NCBI GenBank assembly: GCA_963789225.1
Contig: CAWBKD010000007.1
Span: 102,602-166,601 of the forward strand
Direction: 5' to 3'
Origin: Palsa-504 sp963789225
GTDB lineage: Bacteria; Actinomycetota; Actinomycetes; Streptosporangiales; Streptosporangiaceae
Length of the DNA stretch: 64,000 bases
The position numbers and the translations under genes were made by a program. This document shows positions 17,601-25,475 of this stretch, in pieces (the first letter of the stretch is position 1; each line of letters opens with the position of its first letter). A model generated the notes under the pieces. It worked only from the letters and a program-made list of their open reading frames with translations. It did not search any database and was not told the origin of the DNA.

Positions 17601-18531
17601 CGTAGAGGGAGAAGGCGAGGAAGACCCCGATCTTGATCGAGCCGTGCAGGGCCAGCCAGCCGCCCAGCGCGAGGACTCCGACCTGGCCGAACATGGGAAC
17701 GGCCCCCAATGCGGGGTTATAGCGGGCCGTCAGCCGGACGACGCGTAGCCGGGCGGAGTACAGCCGCGTGCTGACCCCCTCCAGCCGCTCGATCTCCTGC
17801 TCCTCCTGCCCGAAGCCCTTGACCACACGCACGCCGGTCACCGCGCCGTCCACGACGCCCGCGACTTGCGCCTCCTTCTGCTGCGCATCCCAGCTGGCGG
17901 GGAAGAGCTTGCGCCGCGAGGCGATCGCGATCAGCCACAGCGCCGGCGCGATCGCCAGCGCGACCAGGGTAAGCACCGGCGACAGGTAGGCCATGATGCT
18001 GATCGACAGCACGAACAGCAGGGCGTTGCCGAGCAGCATCGGCACCTGACTGAGCAGGCTCTGGACCATGTTGAGATCAGAAATGGAACGGCTGACGATC
18101 TGCCCGGTATGCAACTGGTCCTGGCGTGCCCCGTCCAGCCGCTCCAGCGACTGGAAGAGTTCGGTCCGCATGTCGTGCTGGACCTCAAGCGACAGCTGCC
18201 CGCCCCGGTACCGCCGGGTGTAGACACCGGCGAAGCTGAGCAGCCCGGCAACGATGAGCACCAAGGCGCCCAGCCAGATCGGCTCGCGGTGCTCAAGGAT
18301 CGCGCTGTCCACGATCCACGCCATGATCAGCGGGATGCCCGCCTGGACAAAGGTGGCCAGCAGCGAGCCGCCCAGCGCCATGATTTCGAGACGGCGGTGC
18401 CGCCCGCAGTAAGCCGCCAGCCGCCGCAGCCAGGGATCCTGCGCCCCGGGACGGCCGCCGGTCCCCGCTGTAGCCGGAGAAGCCGCCGGCACGGGAGATC
18501 CTGCTGCCGTCCCGGGTCCGCGTGCCCTCAT
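14632..18531 (-). CDS. Fused heterodimeric ABC exporter (TMD-NBD-TMD-NBD)
   Basis: A 1299-residue multidrug-type exporter with both halves in one chain. Half 1 has six helices, then Walker A GTSGSGKST, signature LSGGQRQRVSLARAL and Walker B ILILDDATSAID. Half 2 has Walker A GQTGAGKST, signature LSAGQRQLIALARAYL and Walker B ILLLDEATAALD. The first site has Asp where the catalytic Glu belongs, as in heterodimeric exporters with one degenerate ATP site. A Gly/Ala-rich linker near residues 640-690 joins the halves. The start overlaps the MarR stop by 4 bp (ATGA), so it is coupled to its regulator. Confidence 0.9.
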   Translation of the reverse strand: MRARGPGTAAGSPVPAASPATAGTGGRPGAQDPWLRRLAAYCGRHRRLEIMALGGSLLATFVQAGIPLIMAWIVDSAILEHREPIWLGALVLIVAGLLSFAGVYTRRYRGGQLSLEVQHDMRTELFQSLERLDGARQDQLHTGQIVSRSISDLNMVQSLLSQVPMLLGNALLFVLSISIMAYLSPVLTLVALAIAPALWLIAIASRRKLFPASWDAQQKEAQVAGVVDGAVTGVRVVKGFGQEEQEIERLEGVSTRLYSARLRVVRLTARYNPALGAVPMFGQVGVLALGGWLALHGSIKIGVFLAFSLYVGQMVAPVRALTSLITIGQEARASVIRVYEVIDSKPVVTEKPGAVVLPPGTPDVELDHVAFGYLPSEPVLRGLSLHVPPGETLAVVGTSGSGKSTISLLLPRFYDVRGGAIRIGGQDVRDLTLDSLRASIGLVMEDSFLFSDSIRANISYGRPDATQEQIVAAAKAAEADEFITSLPDGYDTVIGEQGLTLSGGQRQRVSLARALITDPAILILDDATSAIDAGTEAQIHATLRNVMAGRTTLLIAHRRSTLQLADRIAVLDEGRLVDEGTHEQLAARCALYRLLLAGPGQDAEGVDAGELAYHQNADRGAPAAVPEPASGTVTPSLWEQDKSAAGSSPAPGVDSSQLARASGAAIGRGMGAAARGGRGRSGAGGGMLAGIPPTPELLAKVDALPPAHELPGVSQAGSRAGDPHFTLRRLLRPIALALFIGLVLDGLDAVAGIAMPALVRTGVDNGVLAREFHPIIVVSLIGLAIVCADWIINVIQTNVVGRNGERMLYTLRVKIFSHLQRLGLDFYEREMSGRIMTRMTTDVDAMDTFLQTGLITMVNAVLTFAGVLLALLYINLRLGLILLTIIPVLVAATLVFRVKSREAYTDAREKVSIVNADLQENVAGLRTAQAYRREGRNQEHFAELSGRYRRSRLRAQRLIALYFPFVQLLSTVGGALILFVAAGEVHDKTLTAGGLIAYLLYIDLLFSPVQQLSQVFDGYNQAAVGLRRIKDLLRRTTSTPQAAHPRPAGRPRGQIEFRDVRFRYSGQPRDALSGVNLVVGPGETVALVGQTGAGKSTMVKLVARYYDVTSGSLLIDGTDVRELDLAGYRQQLGVVPQEPYLFPGTVRDAIAYGRPDATDAEVEAAAREVGAIEMIARLPGGFRHEVAERGRNLSAGQRQLIALARAYLVDPAILLLDEATAALDLASEAAVNTATERLTAKRTTLVVAHRLTTAARADRIVVLESGKIAEVGTHADLLGRGGSYAALWAAFAGDVDLVA

Positions 18532-18980
18532 GCCAGCCCTAGCCGGGCACGGCGCCGCTCATCCATCGCCTCGTCGAGGTCGCGGAAAGCCTCGAGCACC
18601 CCGGACGTGTCACCGGTCGCGCCGAGCAGCGGGCCGAGCCAGTCGGCATAGGCCGCGTCGGCACGCTCGAGGGCGGCGCGGCCAGCTGCCGTCAGGCACA
18701 GCCGCACGACCCGCCGGTCGCCGGGCTCGGCCTCGCGCTGGGCATAGCCCGCAGCGACCAGGCCGTCGGCGGTGGCGGTCAGCGTGGGCTTAGCGACGGC
18801 CAGCCGCTCGGCCAGCCGGGCGGAACGCTCGCCGCCGGCCCCCGCCAGCTTCAAGATGCGGTACTGCTGGGGAGTCAGGCCCGTATCGACCCGCTCCAGC
18901 GCCCGGAACAGGCGCAACACGGTAAGCACGGCCGCCTGCGCGGCCTGGACGTCCAGCGTCACAGCGCCTGGGTCGGTCAC
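18528..18980 (-). CDS. MarR-family regulator of the exporter operon
   Basis: Winged-helix repressor of 150 residues. Recognition region RLAERLAVAKPTLTATADGL, wing region AEPGDRRVVRLCLTAAGRAA, and dimerising helices at both ends. GTG 18980 leads an operon with the fused ABC exporter, a small protein and an MFS transporter. A perfect inverted repeat at 18998-19019, 17 bp upstream, is the likely operator, giving autoregulation with release by an exported compound (inference from the family). Confidence 0.87.
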   Translation of the reverse strand: MTDPGAVTLDVQAAQAAVLTVLRLFRALERVDTGLTPQQYRILKLAGAGGERSARLAERLAVAKPTLTATADGLVAAGYAQREAEPGDRRVVRLCLTAAGRAALERADAAYADWLGPLLGATGDTSGVLEAFRDLDEAMDERRRARLGLA

Positions 18981-18997
18981 GTCTTCACCCTCGATAG

Positions 18998-19019
18998 TAC
19001 GAAGCTCTTACAGTTCGTA
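18998..19019. promoter_or_regulatory. Probable MarR operator
   Basis: Perfect inverted repeat TACGAA-N10-TTCGTA in an A/T-rich island directly upstream of the marR start. Size and position fit a MarR dimer site over the promoter. Confidence 0.6.
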
Positions 19020-19066
19020 AGCCTAACAAATCAGCCAGCAGGCATGTTCCTAGGTGCCAGTCCCAA

Positions 19067-19378
19067 TCAGGCCAGAGTGGCCTGACCCGGCTGGCGGATC
19101 TCGATCAGCCAGGCCGACAGCAGGGGGGTGCGCCTCGCGACCCGGCCAGGATCGGCCAGGACGAGACGCTGCACCCAGGGCAGGTCGGCGCGCGCCTGGT
19201 CCGCGGGCGGCAGCGGGAGCAGGAAACCGACAAGGTGCTCGACGCACGCCGGGTTGCCCAGTGCCAGGGGAAGCCACTGCTCCACGGCGGCCTGCCAGGC
19301 CAGTGGCCGCCACCAGGCGATCGGCTCGCCGTCGAGCTCGCGATAGAGGAAGGCGACCTCTCCGGCCGTGTTCGGCAT
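19067..19378 (-). CDS. Hypothetical protein, 5' end uncertain
   Basis: From ATG 19378 the frame encodes 103 residues of well-formed sequence (GEVAFLYRELDGEPIAWWRP, VEQWLPLALGNPACVEHLVG, LLSAWLIEIRQPGQ). Protein-like sequence in the same frame extends upstream to about 19470 (VIGLHQRGHAVLLDPDYGDY) and is open to a stop near 19612, but I see no start codon with a ribosome site there. It may be N-terminally truncated or start at a rare codon. No known domain recognised, no membrane segment. Confidence 0.45.
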   Translation of the reverse strand: MPNTAGEVAFLYRELDGEPIAWWRPLAWQAAVEQWLPLALGNPACVEHLVGFLLPLPPADQARADLPWVQRLVLADPGRVARRTPLLSAWLIEIRQPGQATLA

Positions 19379-19657
19379 GAGCGAGGCCAGCGCGTAGTCG
19401 CCGTAGTCCGGATCAAGGAGAACCGCATGCCCTCGCTGGTGCAGGCCGATGACGTCCGCGACGACGGACGGCCAGATGCGTGCTGCGGTCGCGGCCCGGC
19501 CGGGTGATTCTCCGCGGCGGCTGACAGCGCCCGTGCCCTGGCCGACCGCGCCGGAGGAGCCGGCCGGGTGCTGCGCACCGTATCCCGATGCGGAAAGACG
19601 CCGCGTTCAGGGCCGCCGAAGCGACCCCAACGCGACATCTACGCCTCGTCACGCAGC

Positions 19658-19930
19658 CTAACCAGCACGGCATAGCGGACCGGTAAGGGGCTGCGCTCCC
19701 GCGTGAGCTGGGGCGATGAGGGTGCCGGCTTGGCCAGCGAGCAGGGCCTGGGCGTCGCTCAGCTGGCCGATGGCGGCTAGCTTTCCGGTCGCCTCGACGA
19801 AGCGGCAGACGGCCTCGATCTTGGGTCCCATCGATCCGGCGGGGAAGTTGCGTGCCCGGAGTTCGGCGGCGTGGCCCGGCGGATCGGGCGCGCCTGCGGG
19901 GTGCCGTATCCGTTCTGGACCGCGGCCACG
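19658..19930 (-). pseudogene. arcC: Carbamate kinase, C-terminal fragment
   Basis: The minus strand reads LTDVAAVQNGYGTPQARPIR and RRATP, shifts frame by one, then AAELRARNFPAGSMGPKIEA, VCRFVEATGKLAAIGQLSDA and on to TAG 19660-19658. These are the conserved C-terminal blocks of carbamate kinase. No N-terminus is attached. The N-terminal fragment sits 13 kb away after arcB. Together they look like one gene split by rearrangement, though the internal frameshift and missing middle make both inactive. Confidence 0.7.
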
Positions 19931-19956
19931 TCGGTGAGCGAACGTCAGGAGTTACG

Positions 19957-20092
19957 GTGACAGATCCAGCGGGCGATGCCGGATCAGGCGGCGGACTCAA
20001 GGCGCCGATCGCGTCTCTCTCCTGGACGCCCACGAGATCGTCCGCCCCGGCGTCCGTGACCTGCCGGAGGCCGAGCCGGATAGCGGTGTGCG
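19957..20092 (+). pseudogene. devR: Broken duplicate of the devR 5' end
   Basis: GTG 19957 and its leader (GGAGTTACGGTGACA) match the intact devR leader at 20997 almost base for base. The coding part parallels devR: KAPIAS, then after one missing base LLLDAHEIVRPGVRDLPEAEP. In devR this is FLLDDHEVVRRGVRDLLEAEP. Homology ends after about 45 codons, before the phospho-acceptor Asp. It is a remnant of a partial tandem duplication or of a lost paralogue. Confidence 0.65.
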
Positions 20093-20140
20093 CGGCCTTG
20101 CGGGTCGGCTAACGGTGCAGGCCGGGTCGGTCGGCTTTTG

Positions 20141-20575
20141 TCACTCCCCGCTTGGCACGACGACGACCGGGCAGTGAGCGTGATGCACCACCTGGCTGGC
20201 CACGGCACCCAGGCTGAGCCGGGGGAATCCGCCACCGCCGCGGTTACCGACCACGACCAGATCGCTGTCCGCTGACGCCTCAATGAGCGCCTTGGCAGCG
20301 AAGCCGTTGATCGCGGTCACCGTGACCTGGGGCTGCTCGCCGCCGAGCCCCCCGGCGGCCTCCGCGACCGCGTGCTCGGCGGCGGTCCGGGCCTTCTCCA
20401 GTTCCGGCGCGTCGCCGGGAACGGCGAGCGGGTTCCCCGTCCAGTAGCTGGCCATCACCTCGTGGACCGTGAGGACCGTAAGCGGGACCTTGCGCAGCGC
20501 AGCCTCGCGCATGGCCCAATCAAGCGCCCGATGACCGTTGTGCGAACCGTCAACGCCTACCGTGATTCCTGACAT
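20141..20575 (-). CDS. Universal stress protein, single domain
   Basis: USP of 144 residues with N-terminal ITVGVDGSHNGHRALDWAMR and the ATP-loop region VVVGNRGGGGFPRLSLGAVA ending in HCPVVVVPSG. The loop keeps GxxG(x9)G but has Ala for the usual Ser/Thr. It is divergent from devR, with two DosR-like boxes in the spacer, which makes it a likely member of the regulon, as USPs are in mycobacteria. Cytosolic; probably binds ATP. Confidence 0.87.
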   Translation of the reverse strand: MSGITVGVDGSHNGHRALDWAMREAALRKVPLTVLTVHEVMASYWTGNPLAVPGDAPELEKARTAAEHAVAEAAGGLGGEQPQVTVTAINGFAAKALIEASADSDLVVVGNRGGGGFPRLSLGAVASQVVHHAHCPVVVVPSGE

Positions 20576-20679
20576 CGTGCATCATCGCCTTTTCACGTAT
20601 CAGCCCGCCACACAGGGCTCTTCAGCTCCATCATCTTTCACCGCGCGTCTGCCTGCCAGGGACATCCGGGTAGCGCAGC

Positions 20680-20693
20680 AGGACTTTGGTCCC
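20680..20693. promoter_or_regulatory. DosR-type box, 9/10 arms (USP side)
   Basis: AGGACTTTGGTCCC followed by TTCGAA. One mismatch in the left arm, right arm exact. It lies 105 bp upstream of the USP start at 20575. Confidence 0.6.
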
Positions 20694-20894
20694 TTCGAAG
20701 CCGGGCGCGCCCGCGGGGCAAGCACCACCGCTCGTTCGGGGATAATGCCCTTGATCTTCTCGGGGTGGGGTTATGTACCGGCCCGGGTGGTGCTACGGCG
20801 CGTGCCTGCCGAGGCGGCGCACCGGCCCGGAGTTCCCCGGGCGCTCGGGCTGGTCCGCAGAATCCCGGCGCCGGGCCGGCCTGGCGGCTCACAA

Positions 20895-20908
20895 GGGACC
20901 TTGGTCCT
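20895..20908. promoter_or_regulatory. DosR-type box, 9/10 arms (devR side)
   Basis: GGGACCTTGGTCCT inside AAGGGACCTTGGTCCTTA. It lies 99 bp upstream of the devR GTG and suggests autoregulation of devR. Confidence 0.65.
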
Positions 20909-21006
20909 TACCCCAGTGCAGGCAAACTACCTAGAGTTGAACCTGACAGGCAGCCCCATCTGGCATAACCTGCGGGGGCGGACATTCGCGAGCGTCGGGA
21001 GTTACG

Positions 21007-21723
21007 GTGACAAGTCCGGTGAGCGGTGCGGGGTCGGCCGACGAGGCAGCACGGCCGATCGCGGTGTTTCTGCTGGACGACCACGAGGTGGTCCGCCGGG
21101 GCGTCCGCGACCTGCTCGAGGCCGAGCCGGACATCCGGGTGGTCGGCGAGGCCGGCACCGCGTCCTCGGCGCTGGCCCGCATCCCGGCGCTGAAGCCGGA
21201 CGTGGCCGTCCTGGACGTGCGGCTGCCTGACGGCGACGGGGTGTCGGTGTGCCGGGAGATCCGCTCCCGGATGCCCGAGGTGGCGTGCCTGATGCTGACG
21301 TCGTTCGGCGATGACGAGGCGCTGTTCGACGCGATCATGGCCGGGGCGGCCGGGTACGTGCTCAAGCAGATCCGCGGCACCGACCTGGTCGGCGCGGTGC
21401 GCACGGTGGCCTCCGGCCAGTCCATGCTGGACCCGCGGGCGGCCAGCCAGCTGATGGCCAGGCTGCGCGATCAGTCGGCCAAGCGCGATCCGCTGGCCGG
21501 GCTGTCCGTGCAGGAGCGCAGGATCCTGGAGCTGATCGGGGAGGGGCTGACCAACCGGCAGATCGGCGAGCGGATGTTCCTGGCCGAGAAGACCGTGAAG
21601 AACTACGTGTCCGCGCTGTTCGCCAAGCTCGGCATGGAGCGGCGCACCCAGGCCGCGGCCTACGCGGTGCGGGTGTTCGACGAGCAGCACGAGCATGACG
21701 GCAGTACGGGGCACGACGAATAG
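21007..21723 (+). CDS. devR: DevR/DosR-family response regulator
   Basis: NarL/LuxR-type regulator of 238 residues. The receiver domain starts FLLDDHEVVRRGVRDLLEAE, with phospho-acceptor Asp70 in VAVLDVRLPDGDG and Lys120 in GYVLKQI. The DNA-binding HTH (163-225) contains GLTNRQIGERMFLAEKTVKN and YVSALFAKLGMERRTQAA, almost the same as mycobacterial DosR. That near-identity predicts the same DNA target, and matching boxes are spread through this window. GTG 21007 has GGGAG upstream. A broken duplicate lies 1 kb upstream. The likely partner kinase is at 35196-36917, not adjacent. Confidence 0.93.
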   Translation: MTSPVSGAGSADEAARPIAVFLLDDHEVVRRGVRDLLEAEPDIRVVGEAGTASSALARIPALKPDVAVLDVRLPDGDGVSVCREIRSRMPEVACLMLTSFGDDEALFDAIMAGAAGYVLKQIRGTDLVGAVRTVASGQSMLDPRAASQLMARLRDQSAKRDPLAGLSVQERRILELIGEGLTNRQIGERMFLAEKTVKNYVSALFAKLGMERRTQAAAYAVRVFDEQHEHDGSTGHDE

Positions 21724-21783
21724 GAACTTCGCCGGCTGGGGCGCTCGCGGCTAGGCGACAGGCGCCTCTAGGAGGGTGCCACG

Positions 21784-22210
21784 GTGCGGATAGTTCCTGA
21801 ATCAACGCTGGGGGCGGTGCTCAGCGCGCTGCCGGGCATTCCCCGGGTGGTGGCGGGCGGCAATGCGGCGGACGGAGGCAACCAACGACCCGGCGCGGAT
21901 CGCGCAGCGGCCGCGGATGGTCTCGGTCAACACCGCGCTCGAGGTTGACCTTTTCTCGCAGGCCAACGCGAGCCGCGTGCACGGGCTCATCTACTCGGGC
22001 TTCGGCGGGCAGACCGACTTCGTGGTCGGCGCGCTGCACTCACCGGGCGGGCTGGCCATCATCGCGCTGCCGTCGTGGCACCCCAAGGCGGACGTGTCCA
22101 CGGTCGTGCCCAGGCTGGCCGGGCCGGTGACGTCCTTCCAGCACAGCTTCATCGTCAGCGACCAGGGCACGGCCGCGATCTGGGGTCACGACGCTCAGTG
22201 CATCCGCATG
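21784..22210 (+). pseudogene. Acetyl-CoA hydrolase/CoA-transferase with internal deletion
   Basis: GTG 21784 has a good AGGAGG site and reads VRIVPESTLGAVLSALPGIP then RVVAGGNAA, an acetyl-CoA hydrolase-type N-terminus. After about 30 codons the sequence jumps, with a frame change, to the C-terminal domain: PRMVSVNTALEVDLFSQANA, HGLIYSGFGGQTDFVVGALH and FQHSFIVSDQGTAAIWG. It then runs into the 3' end of pntB. The ~300 central residues are gone. The intact enzyme would move CoA between acetate and other acids. It sits downstream of devR and opposite pntB. Confidence 0.6.
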
Positions 22211-22213
22211 ACG

Positions 22214-23635
22214 TCAGCTGGCGACCAGGGCCTTGACCGAGGCGATGATCTCGGCGAGGCCGGACTTGGCGTCGGAGAAGAACATGCCGGTCTTCGGGTC
22301 GGTGTAAAGCTCGTTGTCGATCCCGGCGTAGCCGTGGCCCATGGACCGCTTGATCACGATGACGCTCTTGGCCTGATCCACGTTCAGGATCGGCATGCCC
22401 GACACCGGGTTACCGGGACGGCGGGCGGCCGGGTTGGTGACGTCGTTGGCCCCGACGACGAGCGCCACGTCCGCGGTCGGGAACTCGGGGTTGGCGGCGT
22501 CCATCTCCTTCAGGTCGGTGTAGGGAACGTTCGCCTCGGCCAGCAGCACGTTCATGTGACCCGGCATCCGGCCGGCCACGGGGTGGATGGCGAAGAACAC
22601 CGTCGCGTGTTCGGCCAGCAACGCGGCCAGTTCCGCCGCCTCGTGCTGGGCCTGCGCGGCGGCGAGTCCGTACCCGGGGACGATGATGACCTTGCTGGCG
22701 TAGGCCAGCTGGATGGCGGCGTCCTCGGCGGAGATGCGCCGGATGCTGGCGCCCGCGCCGACCGCAGCCGGGCCGGTGGCGGGACCGCTGTCGCCGGTAC
22801 CGAAGCCGCCGAGCATGACGCTGATGACCGAGCGGTTCATGGCCTGGGCCATGAGCACGGTGAGGATGCCGCCGGAGGCGCCGACCAGCGCGCCGCCGAT
22901 GATCAGGGCGCCGTTGTCGATGACGAATCCGGCGATGGCCACGGCAATGCCGGTGAAGGAGTTCAGCAGGGCGATGACCACGGGCATGTCGGCCCCGCCG
23001 ATGGGCATCGTCATGGTGACGCCGAAGGCCAGGGCCGTGCACACGACCAGGATCAGCATGGCGGTGGAGTCGTGGCCGGCCAGCATGTAGCAGCTCGCCC
23101 CCACCCCGATGACGGTGAGGGCGGCGGTGATGAGGCGGGCACCGGGGAAGACCACGGGCCGCGAACTGACCCAGCCTTGCAGCTTGCCAGCGGCGATCAG
23201 CGAGCCGGAGAAGGTAACGGGCCCGACGATGACGTCTAGGACTGTCGCGATCATGACGCGGCTGGAGACACCGGGGCCGCCGGCCAGGCGGACGAAGTCG
23301 CCGGCCGCCACCAGGGCGGCAGCGCCCCCGCCGACCGCGTTGAAGATGCTGACGACCTGCGGGACGTCGGTCATCTTGACCCGGCGGGCCATGACCAGGC
23401 CGACGGCCGCGCCGCCTATGCCGCCGACCGACAGGACGATCCAGCCGGTCGTCGTGATCGTGGCGTCGTGGATGACGCTGGTCAACGCCGCGGCCACCGC
23501 GACGATCATGCCCAGCCAGGACAGCCGGCTGCCCTTGCGGGCGGTGGCCGGGGAGTTCATCAGGTGCAGGGCCACCACGAAGCCGGCGGCGGCCAGCAGG
23601 TAAGCAAGGTCCACGGCGATGGTGACGGCGTTCAT
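22214..23635 (-). CDS. pntB: NAD(P) transhydrogenase subunit beta
   Basis: Membrane and NADP-binding subunit of proton-translocating transhydrogenase, which couples hydride transfer between NADH and NADP+ to proton flow. It has 473 residues: about nine helices, then dIII with KVIIVPGYGLAAAQAQHEAA, VAGRMPGHMNVLLAEANVPY, VALVVGANDVTNPAARR and GYAGIDNELYTDPKTGMFF. ATG 23635 overlaps the upstream stop by 4 bp (ATGA). Last gene of a three-gene pnt operon. Confidence 0.94.
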   Translation of the reverse strand: MNAVTIAVDLAYLLAAAGFVVALHLMNSPATARKGSRLSWLGMIVAVAAALTSVIHDATITTTGWIVLSVGGIGGAAVGLVMARRVKMTDVPQVVSIFNAVGGGAAALVAAGDFVRLAGGPGVSSRVMIATVLDVIVGPVTFSGSLIAAGKLQGWVSSRPVVFPGARLITAALTVIGVGASCYMLAGHDSTAMLILVVCTALAFGVTMTMPIGGADMPVVIALLNSFTGIAVAIAGFVIDNGALIIGGALVGASGGILTVLMAQAMNRSVISVMLGGFGTGDSGPATGPAAVGAGASIRRISAEDAAIQLAYASKVIIVPGYGLAAAQAQHEAAELAALLAEHATVFFAIHPVAGRMPGHMNVLLAEANVPYTDLKEMDAANPEFPTADVALVVGANDVTNPAARRPGNPVSGMPILNVDQAKSVIVIKRSMGHGYAGIDNELYTDPKTGMFFSDAKSGLAEIIASVKALVAS

Positions 23636-23952
23636 GACGGCTCCCTCGTCCCGTCGTGGGCGGGCGGCACGGGCCGCTTGCGGAACATCTGCAGCATCCG
23701 GTCGGTGAGGCTGTAGCCGCCTGCGACGTTCATGCCGGCGAAGAACGCGGCCACGAAGGCGAGCACATAGCCCGCGTCCGTCCGGGCCTGCGAGGCGGTC
23801 ACGACGGCCCCGATGATGACGATGCCGTGGATGGCGTTGGACGCCGACATCAGGGGCGTGTGCAAGGTGGACGGCACCTTGGTGATGACTTCGTAGCCGA
23901 CCAGGATGGCCAGCACGAATATGTAGATATCGGACATCAGGCCCGCGGTCAT
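23632..23952 (-). CDS. pntA: NAD(P) transhydrogenase subunit alpha, membrane part
   Basis: Small 106-residue membrane subunit (dII part of alpha, PntAB) with three helices: IYIFVLAILVGYEVITKVPS, then LHTPLMSASNAIHGIVIIGA and YVLAFVAAFFAGMNVAGGY. The TPLMSASNAIHG block is highly conserved in the family. A split alpha subunit is usual in actinobacteria. It lies 10 bp after the NAD-binding gene and overlaps pntB by 4 bp. Confidence 0.93.
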   Translation of the reverse strand: MTAGLMSDIYIFVLAILVGYEVITKVPSTLHTPLMSASNAIHGIVIIGAVVTASQARTDAGYVLAFVAAFFAGMNVAGGYSLTDRMLQMFRKRPVPPAHDGTREPS

Positions 23953-23962
23953 CGACTGCCTC

Positions 23963-25132
23963 CTAGGCGGACGGTCCGAGCAGGGCGGCCACCGCTGGGT
24001 GGACCACCTTGCCCTGGTGGGTGACGATCACGCCGGCCTGGATCTCGTCGGCGGGGTCGATCGTCAGCGTGCCGCCGCGGATCAGCTCGGCCAGCAACGC
24101 GGCGATGTTGTGCGAGTAGGCGGTGGAGGCTGCCGTGGGCATCTGGGCGGGCAGGTTGCCAGCCCCGATGATCCGGGCTCCGTTCTCGGTTATCACGGTC
24201 TGGTCCGCCACCGAGCCTTCGACGTTCCCGCCGAGGCTGCTGGCGGCTAGGTCGACCAGGACGGCGCCGGCCTGCATGCCCTTGAGGGCTTCGGCGGTGA
24301 CCAGCAGCGGCGGCCGCCGGCCCGGCACCTGAGCGGTGGCGATGACGATGTCGAAGCGGGCAATCTGCGCGGCAAGCTCGGCCTGCTGGGCGGACTGCTC
24401 GGCGGCGGTGAGCGCCCGGGCGTACCCGCCCTGGCCCGCCGCCGATCCGACCGAGCCGAGCTCCAGGAACCTGGCGCCGACGGACTCGACCTGGTCCTGG
24501 GTCTCCGGCCGGATGTCGTAACCGGTTACCACGGCGCCGAGCCGGCGGGCGGTCCCCATGGCCTGCAGGCCGGCCACGCCCGCGCCGAGCACGAGGACGG
24601 TGGCGGGCCGGCTCGTCCCGGCCGCGGTGATCAGCATGGGGAAGAACCGGCCGAAGTTGTCGGCGGCGACCAGCACCGCCTTGTAGCCGGCCACGTTGGC
24701 CTGGGAGGTGAGCGCGTCCATGGACTGGGCCCGGCTCACGGTGCGAGGCAGCCCGTCCAGGCTGATCGCGGTCAGCCCGGCCCCGGCCAGCTGACGGACC
24801 AGGTCCGGCTGGACCAACGGCCGCAGCATGCCGATGACCGTCTGGCCGACGCGCAACCGGGCGATCAGGTCCGGTTCGGGCATGCCGACGCTGACCAGGA
24901 TGTCGGCTCTGTCGATCGCCTCATTCCGGCTGACGACTTCCGCGCCTGCTCGATCGTAGGAACCGTCGGGGAAGCACGCCGCGACACCCGCGCGGGACTC
25001 CACGAGTACATGCACCTGGGTGCGGGCCAGCACCGGGACAGTCTCGGGCACGAGCGCGACGCGCTGCTCGCCCGGCGCCGTTTCCCTGACGGCACAGACG
25101 GTGACGGTCGGCTCTGGTATGGGATGGCTCAT
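23963..25132 (-). CDS. pntA: NAD(P) transhydrogenase subunit alpha, NAD-binding part
   Basis: Soluble dI subunit, 389 residues. It resembles alanine dehydrogenase/PNT N-terminal domains (PGEQRVALVPETVPVL) and has the NAD-binding loop VLVLGAGVAGLQAMGTARRL. The RQD loop region appears as LTSQANVAGYKAVLVAAD. The start ATG 25132 follows GGAGAA; the frame extends to 25189 without homology. First gene of the pnt operon. In a dormancy context it could rebalance NADH and NADPH when respiration slows (inference). Confidence 0.92.
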   Translation of the reverse strand: MSHPIPEPTVTVCAVRETAPGEQRVALVPETVPVLARTQVHVLVESRAGVAACFPDGSYDRAGAEVVSRNEAIDRADILVSVGMPEPDLIARLRVGQTVIGMLRPLVQPDLVRQLAGAGLTAISLDGLPRTVSRAQSMDALTSQANVAGYKAVLVAADNFGRFFPMLITAAGTSRPATVLVLGAGVAGLQAMGTARRLGAVVTGYDIRPETQDQVESVGARFLELGSVGSAAGQGGYARALTAAEQSAQQAELAAQIARFDIVIATAQVPGRRPPLLVTAEALKGMQAGAVLVDLAASSLGGNVEGSVADQTVITENGARIIGAGNLPAQMPTAASTAYSHNIAALLAELIRGGTLTIDPADEIQAGVIVTHQGKVVHPAVAALLGPSA

Positions 25133-25475
25133 GATGACGGTTCTCCTCCCGCGAGCCCGGCTGCGCACCCTGCGGCGGGAAGGACCCATCCGGCTCCTCG
25201 CGGATCCCGATTGCGCGGTGTGCGGGCCAAGCCGTACGGCCGGGAGGCCGTGCCGTCAGCCCGGCCCGTTCACTCAGCGTCTTCGCTACGGGTCCTTCCC
25301 GTCGCTTCCATGCCATCGCGCCGCTGTCGCGCCCGGCAGGGCCAATGGTCCCGTCCGCCAGTGACCTGCGACCTTCCTGATCCTGCTGGCCTGGACCGTG
25401 GCGGGCTTGCTCATGACCGCGTGGGTGGTGGGACTGCGAAGGTAGGGACCGAGCAGGCGTTCGGTCTGGTGTCGG
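25133..25475. other. Spacer upstream of pntA with small remnants
   Basis: No intact gene. Around 25375-25446 the plus strand encodes a hydrophobic tail (LILLAWTVAGLLMTAWVVGL then RR and a stop) like the last helix of a transporter. A DosR-like left half-site (GGGACC) occurs near 25446 without a matching right arm. Confidence 0.35.
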
